Shown: positions 1 through 9,473 of the stretch, one piece after another
Numbering within the stretch: position 1 is the first letter of the stretch
Layout: every line of letters begins with the position of its first letter
Origin: Prolixibacteraceae bacterium
GTDB taxonomy: Bacteria; Bacteroidota; Bacteroidia; Bacteroidales; Prolixibacteraceae
DNA length: 64,000 nucleotides
Reading direction: 5' to 3'
Assembly: GCA_028377305.1 (NCBI GenBank)
Contig: JAONJW010000004.1
Span: 1 to 64,000, forward strand
The notes under the pieces: model-generated
What the model was told of the DNA's origin: nothing
Seen by the model: only the letters and a program-made list of their open reading frames with translations
The model's database searches: none
Made by a program: the position numbers and the translations under genes

Positions 1-127
1 TATCCTTATTCACCTAAACTAAAAGAAACTCGCTAAAATAAAACCTTTTCTAAAATATCCATCTAACTCTAAGAGTTGAGATAAAAACCACGCTATTACA
101 AGAACATATGTTCTTTCTAAAAAGAAG

Positions 128-200
128 TGGTGCCACCTGGAATCGAACCAGGGACACAAGGATTTTCAGTCCTTTGCTCTACCAACTGAGCTATGGCACC
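128..200 (-). tRNA. tRNA-Phe (anticodon GAA)
   Basis: Read on the minus strand, this folds as a complete 73-base cloverleaf. It has a 7-bp acceptor stem (GGTGCCA/TGGCACC), a D-arm with AGCTCAGTTGGTAGAGC, an anticodon stem AAGGA/TCCTT around loop CTGAAAA (anticodon GAA) and a T-arm containing GGTTCGATTCC. The discriminator base is A, and the 3' CCA is not encoded. It lies 56 bases downstream of the TonB receptor stop codon on the same strand but has its own promoter. Confidence 0.97.
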
Positions 201-223
201 TCTTGTTTTTCTCAAGTGCGGTG

Positions 224-254
224 CAAAAGTAAGGATTTATATTTAACCTCCAAA
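224..254 (-). promoter_or_regulatory. Promoter of tRNA-Phe
   Basis: On the minus strand TTTG (254-251) is followed after 19 bases by TACTTTTG (231-224). This is a full match to the Bacteroidota housekeeping promoter (TTTG at -33, TAnnTTTG at -7) and lies about 24 bases before the mature tRNA. It sits directly after the receptor stop codon, so the tRNA need not depend on read-through. Confidence 0.85.
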
Positions 255-256
255 TT

Positions 257-2671
257 CTACCACCAACTTTTCTTGTTTTTTTTCGACCTCTCAAAACCGA
301 GTCTTAGAATATATGAAATCTGCCCATAAAGGCCAATAGACTTAGGCACAATCACTTCATTATGTTGCAAACTCCAATATTGATACCCTGCATAAGTCGC
401 ATCAGTCATATTCTCAAATCGCACTTTTATTTGATGTCCAAAGTGTGGAGTGTTGTAAAACCAACTCACATTTGCTCCAACAACCAGAGGAGTCTTTAGT
501 GATCCTGTATAATCCCCTAAATTATCATATATTGTAGTCAAACTCTTTTTCGACTCCTGAATATCCACTTTAAAAACAGAACGATCTCCCATTATGCGAG
601 CATCAACTCCTCCAGTAAAATGAGAGCTTTTAGAAGCATCAATCCTTCCTCCCAAAGCAGCAGTTAGAATATACATAGGATCCCAAGCCATGACTCTAGA
701 CACCCCATCCGATGTTTTCAGTGAAGTTTTAAAATAAGTCCCTGTTATACGAATAAACGTATTTTGCTCCCAACATTTTTCAAATGAAGTAGACAACCTC
801 AACACCGAACCATTTCCTGAAGCAGAAATTTCATTCGGAAGTTCATTAAATGGAGTACTACCCCAATTTACCATTGCAAAAGATGATGGTTTGTTATCAA
901 CCCAAAGATCAGAAAGCTGCTTATAATCACCTTCGACCATCCAATAGATTTGTGTTCCAAGGTGTAAGTCCAACCGACTATTAAATCCAACATATGATTC
1001 CATTGGTAATTCCGAATATCTAACCGGCTCATTATCCTTATCAATAATCTTTTGCGCTCTATGATACAAAGACCAAGGTTGATTCATTTTCCCCATATTT
1101 GCACCTATTTTCCAATGTATAGACGGGGTTACTTCTACTTTGACAGCAGCATTCGATGACCAATAATTATTCTTTAATATGGAGTTTGATGTATATTTCC
1201 CACCAACAAAACTAGAAATACTATTTGTGAAACGGATTAGGTATCCAAAAGAAGAACTCCATTCACTTAAACTTTGCTTATTACTACGATAACGAGATGT
1301 TTCAACTCCTTTGGTCTTTGTCACGTCATCAAGGCCATGAACGTATCTATTATAAGCTACTCCAACATGAAAATGGTGATGCTGAGATGGTTTATAAACA
1401 AAGCGACTGTTCCACCCCAATTGCTTTTGACTTAGTTCATATTTTCTTGCATAATCTAACCGATGGCTATTTTTTTCTGAACCTCTATCATTTTGTTGCA
1501 TCAAAGCGAAACTATTCTCCAATGAAAAATTACTATTATTAAAGAGAATCCGATGTCTTAAACCTCCAGCAGCAAAGGATTTCTGATCTTTCAATTCGCT
1601 ATACGGCTCAACACTCCATGGAATATACAAAGAGTCTCTCGCATTAACACTCCTTTCACTTACTCCTCCCTTAGTCCAAAATAGAAATGCCCCATATTTA
1701 AGTGTTGGTATATGCATCGAAAGATTAAAGTCCTGCGTTCTTGGTAAATTAGAAGTTCTAAACAGTTTCTGTGAAGTCATATTACTGTTAAAATAGTTAT
1801 AACTAAATTTATAACTAGATCGAGCCAATCTCTCATATGCCCTCAAACCTCCTTGCCCTTGGATAGATGCCCCGTCATTTTTCAATGCAATACCCAATTC
1901 ATTTCCTCTAAAATAGCCTGGGTGTATCACCATTTCGCTACTATTACCAAATGTAGACTCAGAACGCAGACTTTGAAAAGAGGTGAAATTATTTTGTCCA
2001 TGTAAAACATACTCATCTCCATACTCAAGTAAGTTTTCTGTCTGCAGTCCATCTATAAACGGAGTAGTAATATTTAACGCCCCGAGCTTTGTTTTATTAT
2101 ATAAAGGAGAGATTGCACCCATAGAATAATTTGAGCCAAACTGATCAACACAAAAAGCTCCTCCAACCGACTCTATTGCACTACTTCTATTCAACGGACC
2201 TTTATTTGGCAACCCATATATTACCTCTCTCGATGCAACGGCACCTGTTAACACATCACTATATGGGACACTATTCACCTGTTCATAACGTGGTATCACT
2301 TTACCAACCTCTTTTACCTCTTTTTCAATATAAACTTGAACAAAAGGCGTATTATTCTCATTCAAGTCAATTCCTGTTACTGTAACTGTCTTATAACCAA
2401 TATACCTTACAAAGATAGTATAACTCCCTACGGGAATTTCGGACAGCTGAAAGAAACCTTTCGTATCAGACAGAACCTCATATCTACGACTTGTATTTTT
2501 AACTAAAATAGATACTGATCTAATGGGCTGGTGCGTATCACGATCTAAAACCATCCCACATATTGTTTGATACTGAGCTTGAGCTAAAACACACCTTGGC
2601 ACAACAAGTCCAAGCAATATCATACAGCTAACGACAAACGGCACTTGAACTACTCTAAATATTTCTTTCAT
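257..2671 (-). CDS. TonB-dependent outer-membrane receptor
   Basis: 804 residues. A signal peptide ends near residue 31 (VLAQ). It is followed by a carboxypeptidase-regulatory-like beta-sandwich (about 34-115, with QPIRSVSILVKN and a GSYTIFVRYIGYKTV strand pattern), a plug-like region (about 125-260) and a long beta-barrel rich in aromatic residues. It probably imports a siderophore, cobalamin, peptide or glycan across the outer membrane using TonB energy. There is no SusD partner beside it and it is shorter than typical SusC proteins (about 1000 residues), so it looks like a stand-alone receptor. The substrate cannot be told from sequence. A promoter lies just upstream, and the tRNA-Phe gene follows. 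Confidence 0.85.
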   Translation of the reverse strand: MKEIFRVVQVPFVVSCMILLGLVVPRCVLAQAQYQTICGMVLDRDTHQPIRSVSILVKNTSRRYEVLSDTKGFFQLSEIPVGSYTIFVRYIGYKTVTVTGIDLNENNTPFVQVYIEKEVKEVGKVIPRYEQVNSVPYSDVLTGAVASREVIYGLPNKGPLNRSSAIESVGGAFCVDQFGSNYSMGAISPLYNKTKLGALNITTPFIDGLQTENLLEYGDEYVLHGQNNFTSFQSLRSESTFGNSSEMVIHPGYFRGNELGIALKNDGASIQGQGGLRAYERLARSSYKFSYNYFNSNMTSQKLFRTSNLPRTQDFNLSMHIPTLKYGAFLFWTKGGVSERSVNARDSLYIPWSVEPYSELKDQKSFAAGGLRHRILFNNSNFSLENSFALMQQNDRGSEKNSHRLDYARKYELSQKQLGWNSRFVYKPSQHHHFHVGVAYNRYVHGLDDVTKTKGVETSRYRSNKQSLSEWSSSFGYLIRFTNSISSFVGGKYTSNSILKNNYWSSNAAVKVEVTPSIHWKIGANMGKMNQPWSLYHRAQKIIDKDNEPVRYSELPMESYVGFNSRLDLHLGTQIYWMVEGDYKQLSDLWVDNKPSSFAMVNWGSTPFNELPNEISASGNGSVLRLSTSFEKCWEQNTFIRITGTYFKTSLKTSDGVSRVMAWDPMYILTAALGGRIDASKSSHFTGGVDARIMGDRSVFKVDIQESKKSLTTIYDNLGDYTGSLKTPLVVGANVSWFYNTPHFGHQIKVRFENMTDATYAGYQYWSLQHNEVIVPKSIGLYGQISYILRLGFERSKKNKKSWW

Positions 2672-2693
2672 ATCTATCTATAAATCATAAAGC

Positions 2694-2722
2694 CAAATAT
2701 ACTGCTATTACGCAAAAACCAA
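2694..2722 (-). promoter_or_regulatory. Promoter of the TonB receptor
   Basis: On the minus strand TATATTTG (2701-2694) is an exact -7 box, with TTG (2722-2720) 18 bases upstream. The start codon at 2671 would lie about 15-18 bases after the transcription start, giving a very short leader. Confidence 0.6.
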
Positions 2723-2875
2723 TATAATTATTATACCAACAAACACTTTATCTACTAATCCGCAGTATGAACACAAAACAAGCCGAACGATCCTTTTATT
2801 GGAAGTATCTATTTTAAAGACTCAAATGAAATCTTAACTTTGTTTCTATGAAAAAAGGAGTTCAAAGTGCTAATT

Positions 2876-2900
2876 GTAACAATATTAAATCCTACTTTTG
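2876..2900 (+). promoter_or_regulatory. Promoter candidates of the M16 peptidase/O-methyltransferase operon
   Basis: TACTTTTG at 2893-2900 matches the -7 consensus, with TTG about 16 bases upstream. A second exact -7 box, TAACTTTG, lies at 2835-2842. Either could drive the operon starting at 2923; the nearer one leaves a leader of about 15 bases. Confidence 0.5.
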
Positions 2901-2922
2901 CAGATCGATAAAATCATATTAA

Positions 2923-4155
2923 ATGCAATACAACGCTTTTACATTAGCTAACGGTATACGTTTACTACATATACCAACTCTATCAACGGTCGCTCACTTT
3001 GGAGTTGTACTCAACACTGGATCTAGAGATGAGACAGACGATGAGATAGGAATGGCCCATTTTATTGAACACGTCATTTTTAAAGGGACAAAGAAGAGAA
3101 AAGCATATCATATTCTAAGTCGCCTTGAAGATGTGGGAGGTGACCTCAATGCGTATACAACTAAAGAAGAGACAGCAATATATGCCACGTTCTTAAAAGA
3201 TGATTATACAAGGGCTATTGAGTTACTAAGTGACATCATCAAAAACAGCACATTCCCAAAACACGAAATAGAGAAAGAAAAAGAAGTAATTATAGAAGAG
3301 ATTAACTCGTATCTTGATAGCCCATCTGAGTTAATATATGACGACTTTGAGGATCTTATTTTCAAGGGGCATCCAATAGGTCGCCAGATTTTGGGAACAC
3401 CTGAAAAGATCATGACCTATAAAAAAAAGGATATAGAACATTTCATGCAGAAAAATTACAATACCGATCAAATGGTATTGTGTTTTGTTGGAAATATTCC
3501 CTTTGAACGAATGAAACGACGTATTCAATTCTATTTCGAAGATATCCCGGAAAATAGGCGAGAATATACCCGAAATCGATTTACAAACTTTATCCCACAG
3601 AAACTCACTCTAGATAAAGAAACATATCAGAATCACACTGTCATGGGCACGGTAGCACATGAGATGGGAAATAAGGATCGGACTACAATGGTGTTGTTAA
3701 ATAATATTCTTGGAGGAACATCCATGAACAGTAGACTAAATCTTGCAATTAGAGAAAGACATGGGATGGCTTATAATATAGAATCGACCCTAACATCTTA
3801 CTCCGATACTGGATTGCTATCTATATACTATGGCACAGATCCTGAAAATGCTCAAAAGGCTCAAGACCTTATATTCAAAGAGATGAAAAAACTCAGAGAT
3901 ATCAAACTTGGGACCCTTCAACTATCTAAAGCCAAGAGACAGTTGTTTGGACAGATATCTATATCTCAGGAAAACAACGAAGAGATCATGCTATCAGTAG
4001 CAAAGAGCTATATGTTCTTTAACCAACTTTCTTCTTTGGAACAAGTGTATCAAAAGATACAAAGTATTACGGCAGAACAATTGATCGAAGTTGCAAATCA
4101 ATCTTTACAAGAAGAGCAAATGTCCATCCTGACATACCAATCCAAAGAATCATAA
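2923..4155 (+). CDS. M16 family zinc metallopeptidase (pitrilysin type)
   Basis: 410 residues. The inverted zinc motif HxxEH is present as H46-F-I-E49-H50, with the third ligand expected among the glutamates near residues 125-126 (VIIEEI). The C-terminal half carries the family's substrate-binding pattern (GGTSMNSRLNLAIRE and GMAYNIES). It resembles the processing-peptidase/YmxG-like single-chain class. There is no signal peptide, so it probably acts in the cytoplasm. The O-methyltransferase follows after 16 bases, so the two are likely co-transcribed. The natural substrate is unknown. Confidence 0.9.
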   Translation: MQYNAFTLANGIRLLHIPTLSTVAHFGVVLNTGSRDETDDEIGMAHFIEHVIFKGTKKRKAYHILSRLEDVGGDLNAYTTKEETAIYATFLKDDYTRAIELLSDIIKNSTFPKHEIEKEKEVIIEEINSYLDSPSELIYDDFEDLIFKGHPIGRQILGTPEKIMTYKKKDIEHFMQKNYNTDQMVLCFVGNIPFERMKRRIQFYFEDIPENRREYTRNRFTNFIPQKLTLDKETYQNHTVMGTVAHEMGNKDRTTMVLLNNILGGTSMNSRLNLAIRERHGMAYNIESTLTSYSDTGLLSIYYGTDPENAQKAQDLIFKEMKKLRDIKLGTLQLSKAKRQLFGQISISQENNEEIMLSVAKSYMFFNQLSSLEQVYQKIQSITAEQLIEVANQSLQEEQMSILTYQSKES

Positions 4156-4171
4156 AAGCAGAAGGAACAAA

Positions 4172-4813
4172 ATGAACAATCCGTCATTAGATTTAGAGCA
4201 ATATATATTAAACCACATCGACGATGAAGATCCTATCCTAGCAAAGCTAGATAGAGACACTCATGCTAATGTTTTGTATTCAAGAATGTGTTCAGGGCAT
4301 TTACAAGGTAGCATCCTTACTTTCATCAGTAAACTAGTAAAACCTAACAATATACTTGAATTAGGAACTTTCACGGGCTACTCTGCAATTTGTTTAGCCA
4401 AAGGTCTAAATACTGGGGGAAAACTACATACAATAGAAATAAACGATGAACTCGAAGAGTTTGCTTCTAACTATTTTGAACAAGCGGGACTATCTGACAC
4501 AATAATTCAGCACATCGGAAATGCAGAAGATATTGTTCCTTCACTTAACCAGACATTTGATCTCGTATTTATGGATGCTGACAAACGTAGATACGTCGAA
4601 CATTTCGAATTAGTTTTTGAGAAAGTCAAACCGGGAGGGGTAATTCTTGCAGATAACACTCTATGGGATGGTAAAGTGGTCGAACCCGTTGCTAAGAGTG
4701 ACCTACAGACTCAAGGTATTCTTGCATTTAATGATCACGTAAAAAATGATCATAGGCTAGAAACCACCATTCTTCCTTTAAGAGATGGAATCACAATGCT
4801 ACGTAAGAAATAA
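4172..4813 (+). CDS. Class I SAM-dependent O-methyltransferase (family 3, COMT-like)
   Basis: 213 residues, typical for the family. The SAM-binding loop ELGTFTGYS is at 63-71, the acidic motif TIEI at about 87-90, and the metal/catalytic segment MDADK at 134-138 with DNTLW at 161-165. These fit the divalent-metal-dependent caffeoyl-CoA/catechol O-methyltransferase group. The acceptor is unknown. It follows the M16 peptidase in an operon and ends before a strong bidirectional terminator. Confidence 0.9.
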   Translation: MNNPSLDLEQYILNHIDDEDPILAKLDRDTHANVLYSRMCSGHLQGSILTFISKLVKPNNILELGTFTGYSAICLAKGLNTGGKLHTIEINDELEEFASNYFEQAGLSDTIIQHIGNAEDIVPSLNQTFDLVFMDADKRRYVEHFELVFEKVKPGGVILADNTLWDGKVVEPVAKSDLQTQGILAFNDHVKNDHRLETTILPLRDGITMLRKK

Positions 4814-4841
4814 TGCGATCATTTTAAAACTCCAATACTAT

Positions 4842-4885
4842 ATTTTAAATGTAGGATTCTCATACAAGAATCCTACATTTAAAAT
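4842..4885. terminator. Bidirectional terminator between convergent genes
   Basis: A perfect 19-bp inverted repeat (4842-4860 with 4867-4885; loop of 6) lies between the O-methyltransferase and the ClC gene, which converge here. The outer stem ends are A/T-rich, so transcripts from either side would end in U-rich RNA. Confidence 0.8.
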
Positions 4886-4886
4886 C

Positions 4887-6650
4887 CTACATGATCTTAT
4901 TCAGCATCTTCTGATATGCTGAAAAAACATTGGCTCTCGAAATATAGCCAAGATATTTCCCCCCCTTATCAACCACTACCATATTATATCGGCCAGAACT
5001 ATGAAACATGTCCACAATCTGCCTCATTGGCAAAGTCGGATCACAAATGATGTCAGGATAATACATCAGATCCTTTATACTCACAGTCTCATATTGATCT
5101 GGTTTAAATATCAAATGTCTCACGTCATCCATCTTAACCATACCAACCAATTTACCTTCCTTATCAACAATAGGGAATAGATTGCGATGACTCTGTTCAA
5201 TACCTGTCACCAGATCTCCTAAAGTAGACTTATCATTCAGAACAAAGAAATCATCTTCTAATATATCAAAGATACACATCATAGAAAGTGCGTTCTGATT
5301 TCTATCGTGTGTCATTAATTCGTTTCTATTTGCCAATTGATAAGTATAAACTGAATTCTTAAAAAAGAATTTGGTCACAATAAAAGATATCACAGAAACA
5401 ATCATCAACGGAACAAACAATGCGTATCCCCCAGTTATCTCAGCAATGAGGAAAATCCCAGTTAGCGGGCCATGCAAAGTTCCTGCGATCATACCTGCCA
5501 TTCCTAACAACGCATAGGTTGTCAGGTCGATATCGGGATACCATAAAGCTTGAATAATTAAACCAAACAATACTCCTGCATGCGCTCCCATAAATAGAGT
5601 AGGTGCAAAGATTCCTCCAACCCCTCCTGCACCAAAGGTAAAAGAGGTTGCAAACACTTTGAACAACACCAAACACAATACAATAACATAAATGCCATAT
5701 TCCCATTGTCCAACAACATCTACAAGGGAATACTTATGAAGGTAAGTGAAATCCCCTCTCAGACATCCGTTGATCGCCTCATATCCCTCACCAAACAATG
5801 GGGGAAAGATAACAATAAGTAATCCAAGAGAAAGTCCTCCTATCAACCATTTCTTTGTCATCCCATTCACCTGCTGAAGCCAATGTCCTACCAACCGATA
5901 AATACGATTAAAATATGCTGTGCACAACCCCATCAACACCCCCAAGATGATGTACCAATGCAAATCCATCAACTCTAATCCATGCGAAATAGGAACCGAG
6001 TAGACTGCTTTCATTCCAAGAAAAGAGTAGGATACTAAAACGGCCGATGCAGAAGATAAAATTAATGGAATAAGAGACATTGCAGTTAGGTCTATCATGA
6101 TCACCTCAACAGCAAAAACAATTGCCGTAATCGGAGCTTTAAATATTGCTGCCATAGCCCCAGCACAGGCACACCCCAACATAATCACCATCTGTTTATA
6201 AGTCAATCGAAAAGATGAAGCCAAATTCGACCCGATAGCTGCACCCGTAGCAACAGTAGGACCCTCCAAACCTACAGAACCTCCAAATCCTACTGTCAAT
6301 GCACTAGTTACTATAGATGAATACATGTTATGTTTATCTATCTTTCCCTCTCTTTGAGAAATAGCGTGCAGTACACTTGGAATACCATGCCCTACAGGTT
6401 TACGGTTAATGTATCGTAAGAATAGGATCACCAGTAGCAAACCAATGGAAGGAAGAACAAAACGAAGGTACTCCTGAAACGCCACAGGAAACGCATAAGT
6501 TACAAAATGATGCATTATCTCTACTGAGTTTTTTATAACAACTGCTGCAAGGCCTGCGGCAATTCCTATGGTAATACTCAACAAGTAGAGAAAAGTTCTA
6601 GGCGAGAGATGTTTCTGTTGCCAGTGATATATACGGTCAATCAATTTCAT
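4887..6650 (-). CDS. ClC-type chloride channel/antiporter with C-terminal CBS domains
   Basis: 587 residues with about ten or more hydrophobic helices (about 18-425) followed by two CBS domains (about 455-585). Selectivity motifs are recognisable: GHGIP (variant of GSGIP, about residue 87), GLEGP (variant of GREGP, carrying the gating glutamate) and GGIFAP (GxFxP). At the position of the internal proton-path glutamate (second E of IEEMR in the E. coli protein) the sequence reads FAVEVIM, so that residue appears to be Val. It moves anions across the inner membrane; CBS pairs often sense nucleotides. A monocistronic unit. Confidence 0.92.
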   Translation of the reverse strand: MKLIDRIYHWQQKHLSPRTFLYLLSITIGIAAGLAAVVIKNSVEIMHHFVTYAFPVAFQEYLRFVLPSIGLLLVILFLRYINRKPVGHGIPSVLHAISQREGKIDKHNMYSSIVTSALTVGFGGSVGLEGPTVATGAAIGSNLASSFRLTYKQMVIMLGCACAGAMAAIFKAPITAIVFAVEVIMIDLTAMSLIPLILSSASAVLVSYSFLGMKAVYSVPISHGLELMDLHWYIILGVLMGLCTAYFNRIYRLVGHWLQQVNGMTKKWLIGGLSLGLLIVIFPPLFGEGYEAINGCLRGDFTYLHKYSLVDVVGQWEYGIYVIVLCLVLFKVFATSFTFGAGGVGGIFAPTLFMGAHAGVLFGLIIQALWYPDIDLTTYALLGMAGMIAGTLHGPLTGIFLIAEITGGYALFVPLMIVSVISFIVTKFFFKNSVYTYQLANRNELMTHDRNQNALSMMCIFDILEDDFFVLNDKSTLGDLVTGIEQSHRNLFPIVDKEGKLVGMVKMDDVRHLIFKPDQYETVSIKDLMYYPDIICDPTLPMRQIVDMFHSSGRYNMVVVDKGGKYLGYISRANVFSAYQKMLNKIM

Positions 6651-6690
6651 AAAAAGATCTATATAGATGGTTCTATTATTCTTGTCAACA

Positions 6691-6698
6691 CAAAACTA
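6691..6698 (-). promoter_or_regulatory. -7 element for the ClC gene
   Basis: On the minus strand TAGTTTTG exactly fits TAnnTTTG and lies about 40 bases before the start codon at 6650. I see no convincing -33 TTTG at the usual spacing. Confidence 0.4.
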
Positions 6699-6775
6699 TA
6701 AGACTAGTTTTGTTAATTACCACCACTACATATGTTTTATAACCTAAAATTATACCCCAAAAGCGCACATAAAAA

Positions 6776-6800
6776 AAGAGAGGCATATAATACCTCTCTT
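6776..6800 (-). terminator. Terminator of the susC1-susD1-lipoprotein operon
   Basis: On the minus strand AAGAGAGG (6800-6793) pairs with CCTCTCTT (6783-6776) and is followed by a run of T residues (complement of the A-run at 6771-6777). It lies 20 bases after the lipoprotein stop codon. Confidence 0.85.
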
Positions 6801-6820
6801 TCTCGTATTTGTCGATATAA

Positions 6821-7825
6821 TTATTTTTTTGTAAATATATATTTTACTTGTTCAAAATAGTTATTGGAAGAAGTATAAATAAAGGTACCACCTGAATACT
6901 TTTGTTCCATCGAATACTTTGAATTTCCGAGCAATCGTTCATATAGATTATACCCACTAGTTGACGACTTATATATGAATGTTGGACCAAGATCATACAA
7001 TTCCAATTCACCTTCGATTGCCAATGCAACACCAAAGTGGGCTTGTACTACGAGTGTTCCTATGTCACCAATATATTTACCTGAAATTGTCATCTTCCTA
7101 CCATCCTTTACAATCTTGACATCGACAGGATCAGTATCAACCCAAGAAGAGTTTGTTGTGTCATAATATGAACCAACCAAACTATAATCACCGGATTCAA
7201 TCATGTTCTCTGCTCCTAAAATTGAATAGTCAATAGTTGGATTAAATATAACATACCCAGTCACATTGTTTGTATAATTATCAATAGTTTTAACGACTTC
7301 TTCATCAATCATCACAGGATCTCCATTCTCATCCAATACTTTATTCCCATCTTCATCAGTCTTATTCTGCTGTTCAATCACCGTATACGTAGTATAACGT
7401 TTAAGAACAGTTCCAGATTCTAGTTTAATGTTATCACCTGAAACATTAATGGTACATCCAGGCAGATTATTCTTATCAACAGCATCCCCAAATAAATCCT
7501 GTAAATCTTTATATGAAAACGAAACCTTGACTGGCATCTCTTTTACATTGGTCAATGTTTTGGTCATTTCTTTACCTTCGAGAGGTCTAAACTTAACAAT
7601 AACATCCATTGAATAAAAAGCATCAGGGAAACGACTAATCATATTGAGATCCAATTCAAACACCGTTTCATCAATATCAGAAAGAACAATATCTAGGGTC
7701 TTTCCTTCAGGCAATTGAAAGTTTGGGAAACTAGCATACTGGTCTGTTTCTAGATCATTTATTATCTCTCTTTCACACGCAAATAGAGACAAAGCTACTA
7801 TCAGTGACAATATTATTTTTTTCAT
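6821..7825 (-). CDS. SusE/SusF-position surface lipoprotein, function unknown
   Basis: 334 residues. A lipoprotein signal peptide ends LSLFAC (Cys17). The mature part is beta-rich with no enzyme motif I recognise. It is the third gene of the susC1 operon, 6 bases after susD1, the slot where glycan-binding SusE/F-like or DUF1735-type proteins usually sit. A role as an outer-membrane accessory binding protein is inferred from position only. It ends with an aromatic/basic strand (YFEQVKYIFTKK). Confidence 0.7.
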   Translation of the reverse strand: MKKIILSLIVALSLFACEREIINDLETDQYASFPNFQLPEGKTLDIVLSDIDETVFELDLNMISRFPDAFYSMDVIVKFRPLEGKEMTKTLTNVKEMPVKVSFSYKDLQDLFGDAVDKNNLPGCTINVSGDNIKLESGTVLKRYTTYTVIEQQNKTDEDGNKVLDENGDPVMIDEEVVKTIDNYTNNVTGYVIFNPTIDYSILGAENMIESGDYSLVGSYYDTTNSSWVDTDPVDVKIVKDGRKMTISGKYIGDIGTLVVQAHFGVALAIEGELELYDLGPTFIYKSSTSGYNLYERLLGNSKYSMEQKYSGGTFIYTSSNNYFEQVKYIFTKK

Positions 7826-7831
7826 ATTTTA

Positions 7832-9463
7832 TTACTTTTTTAAACTCCAGAATAAATATGTTTCAGATAAATCACGAGTACCATACCCCTTACCTTTAAT
7901 GGTTATGTTACTAATCAAACTACGATTTGAATACGGCAAAACATTTGGAAAGTCATGTGTTGTATAGGTATCTTTTGAGTCATCTGATGCTGGGTCCCAA
8001 ATCTCAGGGAAACCAGTTCTTCTATGATCACAGTATGACTCATTACTATTTCCGAAGTCAGCAATCCATTTCTCAGTCATAACCACCTCTAATTTACCTT
8101 CAACACTTGCAGCATCATATTTTGCTGTGATATCTTTAATATACTTAGCTGTAATATCATCCTTAATCGCTGGTGCATCCTCATCATATGCGGCCATTTT
8201 GTTACAATAATTGAAAGCCGATTTGATTCCTTTTTCTAAATAACCCTTTGCATCTAGAGTGGCTTTACCCGCTAAAGAAAGTTCAGCTAGAATAAAATCA
8301 ACATCATGCTCATTAAGAACTCTCAAAGGTACCACACCGGAGCCATCTAGGTCGGCATCCTTGCTATTGCCAAACTTAAAAGTCTCATCATCATATTTTC
8401 CTCCACACACATATACACCCAGTGCAGTATATGACTTATAGTTTGTCGACTCAAACTCACCATAATAACCAAACTGGTAAGTCTGAAAACTATACGCTTT
8501 AATTGAATATGGAACTTCTTCCCCTTCGCCTTTATGTTGGCGATAGAAATAGTATGGTATTCTTGGGTCTTTAATCCCCTCTAGAAAACCGATAAACCCC
8601 TTATCCCCTTGCATACTTTGATAAAACCAATGACTAATGTAATAACTTGTAGCCTCTGCATCATCATACTCTGATGCATACATCGGGTTACGATTCTCAG
8701 GTGTAGTAGAAGTACCGAACACCAACTCAAATTGACTATCTTTATCTATGAAATTATTTTCCTCTATCAGAGCATCCAATTGCGATTTATAAGTATCAAA
8801 CAACTCTGTCTTTTTAATCTGATTGAGCATACGAAGTTTCCAAGAGTTAACAAATTTCACCCACTTCTTTGTATCACCACCATAAATAAGATCTCCTTGA
8901 GCTAAGGAAGGGATTGTATTAGATTTTTCATCAAGTAAGTTCTTTTTAGCTTCATCTAGTAAAGCTAAACATCCAATGTAGACATCCTTTTGATTATCAT
9001 ATTTAGGATACATAATTTCTGGAGCTTTAGCTGCTTCAGAAAATGGAACATCACCCCATACATCTACAGCTAAAGACGAAGTAACAGCTTTCATTGCCTG
9101 AATAACCCCCATATAGTGAGTATGGTTTGTTTGGTCTGCAATTACCTCAATCTCAGCTAGCGTATTCAACTCCGACATAAACATATCCCCCCATGCTGCT
9201 TCATTTGCATAGGATGTTGCTTGCACATTGTAACCTCTATGAGGTATATTCACCATATGATGGGAAAGTGTTCCAGTCATAGCTCCCAAAGAAGCTAACA
9301 TATAACCTGCTGTCGAGTTAAAAAGCGCTACCTGTGCCGCGGGCAAAAGTAGATCCATCTTAGGCTCCGTTGGATTATTTGGATCTGTATTTACATCGAG
9401 CCAATCTTGACACCCTACCAAAGGTAGAAGTGTCAATAAAATTATGATATATTTTTTTTTCAT
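7832..9463 (-). CDS. SusD/RagB family lipoprotein (SusD-like_2 type)
   Basis: 543 residues. The lipobox LLPLVGC is followed by QDWLDVNTDPNNPTE, a mature N-terminus typical of the SusD-like_2 branch, then helical TPR-like segments. The C-terminal EKWIADFGNSNESYCDHRRTGFPE pattern is also characteristic of this branch. It forms the lid of the SusC barrel and captures ligand at the cell surface. It lies 10 bases after susC1. The branch often accompanies non-starch or peptide-type SusC systems, so the substrate should not be assumed to be a glycan. Confidence 0.93.
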   Translation of the reverse strand: MKKKYIIILLTLLPLVGCQDWLDVNTDPNNPTEPKMDLLLPAAQVALFNSTAGYMLASLGAMTGTLSHHMVNIPHRGYNVQATSYANEAAWGDMFMSELNTLAEIEVIADQTNHTHYMGVIQAMKAVTSSLAVDVWGDVPFSEAAKAPEIMYPKYDNQKDVYIGCLALLDEAKKNLLDEKSNTIPSLAQGDLIYGGDTKKWVKFVNSWKLRMLNQIKKTELFDTYKSQLDALIEENNFIDKDSQFELVFGTSTTPENRNPMYASEYDDAEATSYYISHWFYQSMQGDKGFIGFLEGIKDPRIPYYFYRQHKGEGEEVPYSIKAYSFQTYQFGYYGEFESTNYKSYTALGVYVCGGKYDDETFKFGNSKDADLDGSGVVPLRVLNEHDVDFILAELSLAGKATLDAKGYLEKGIKSAFNYCNKMAAYDEDAPAIKDDITAKYIKDITAKYDAASVEGKLEVVMTEKWIADFGNSNESYCDHRRTGFPEIWDPASDDSKDTYTTHDFPNVLPYSNRSLISNITIKGKGYGTRDLSETYLFWSLKK

Positions 9464-9473
9464 CTTGGTAACT

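Noticed and set aside
101-114. Palindrome AGAACATATGTTCT downstream of tRNA-Phe
   Set aside because: Possibly part of tRNA termination, but there is no T-run next to it in the right direction and it is too short to assign.
5440-5706. 88-residue minus-strand frame inside the ClC gene
   Set aside because: It is a frame-shifted shadow of the transporter; the transporter reading frame carries all selectivity motifs.
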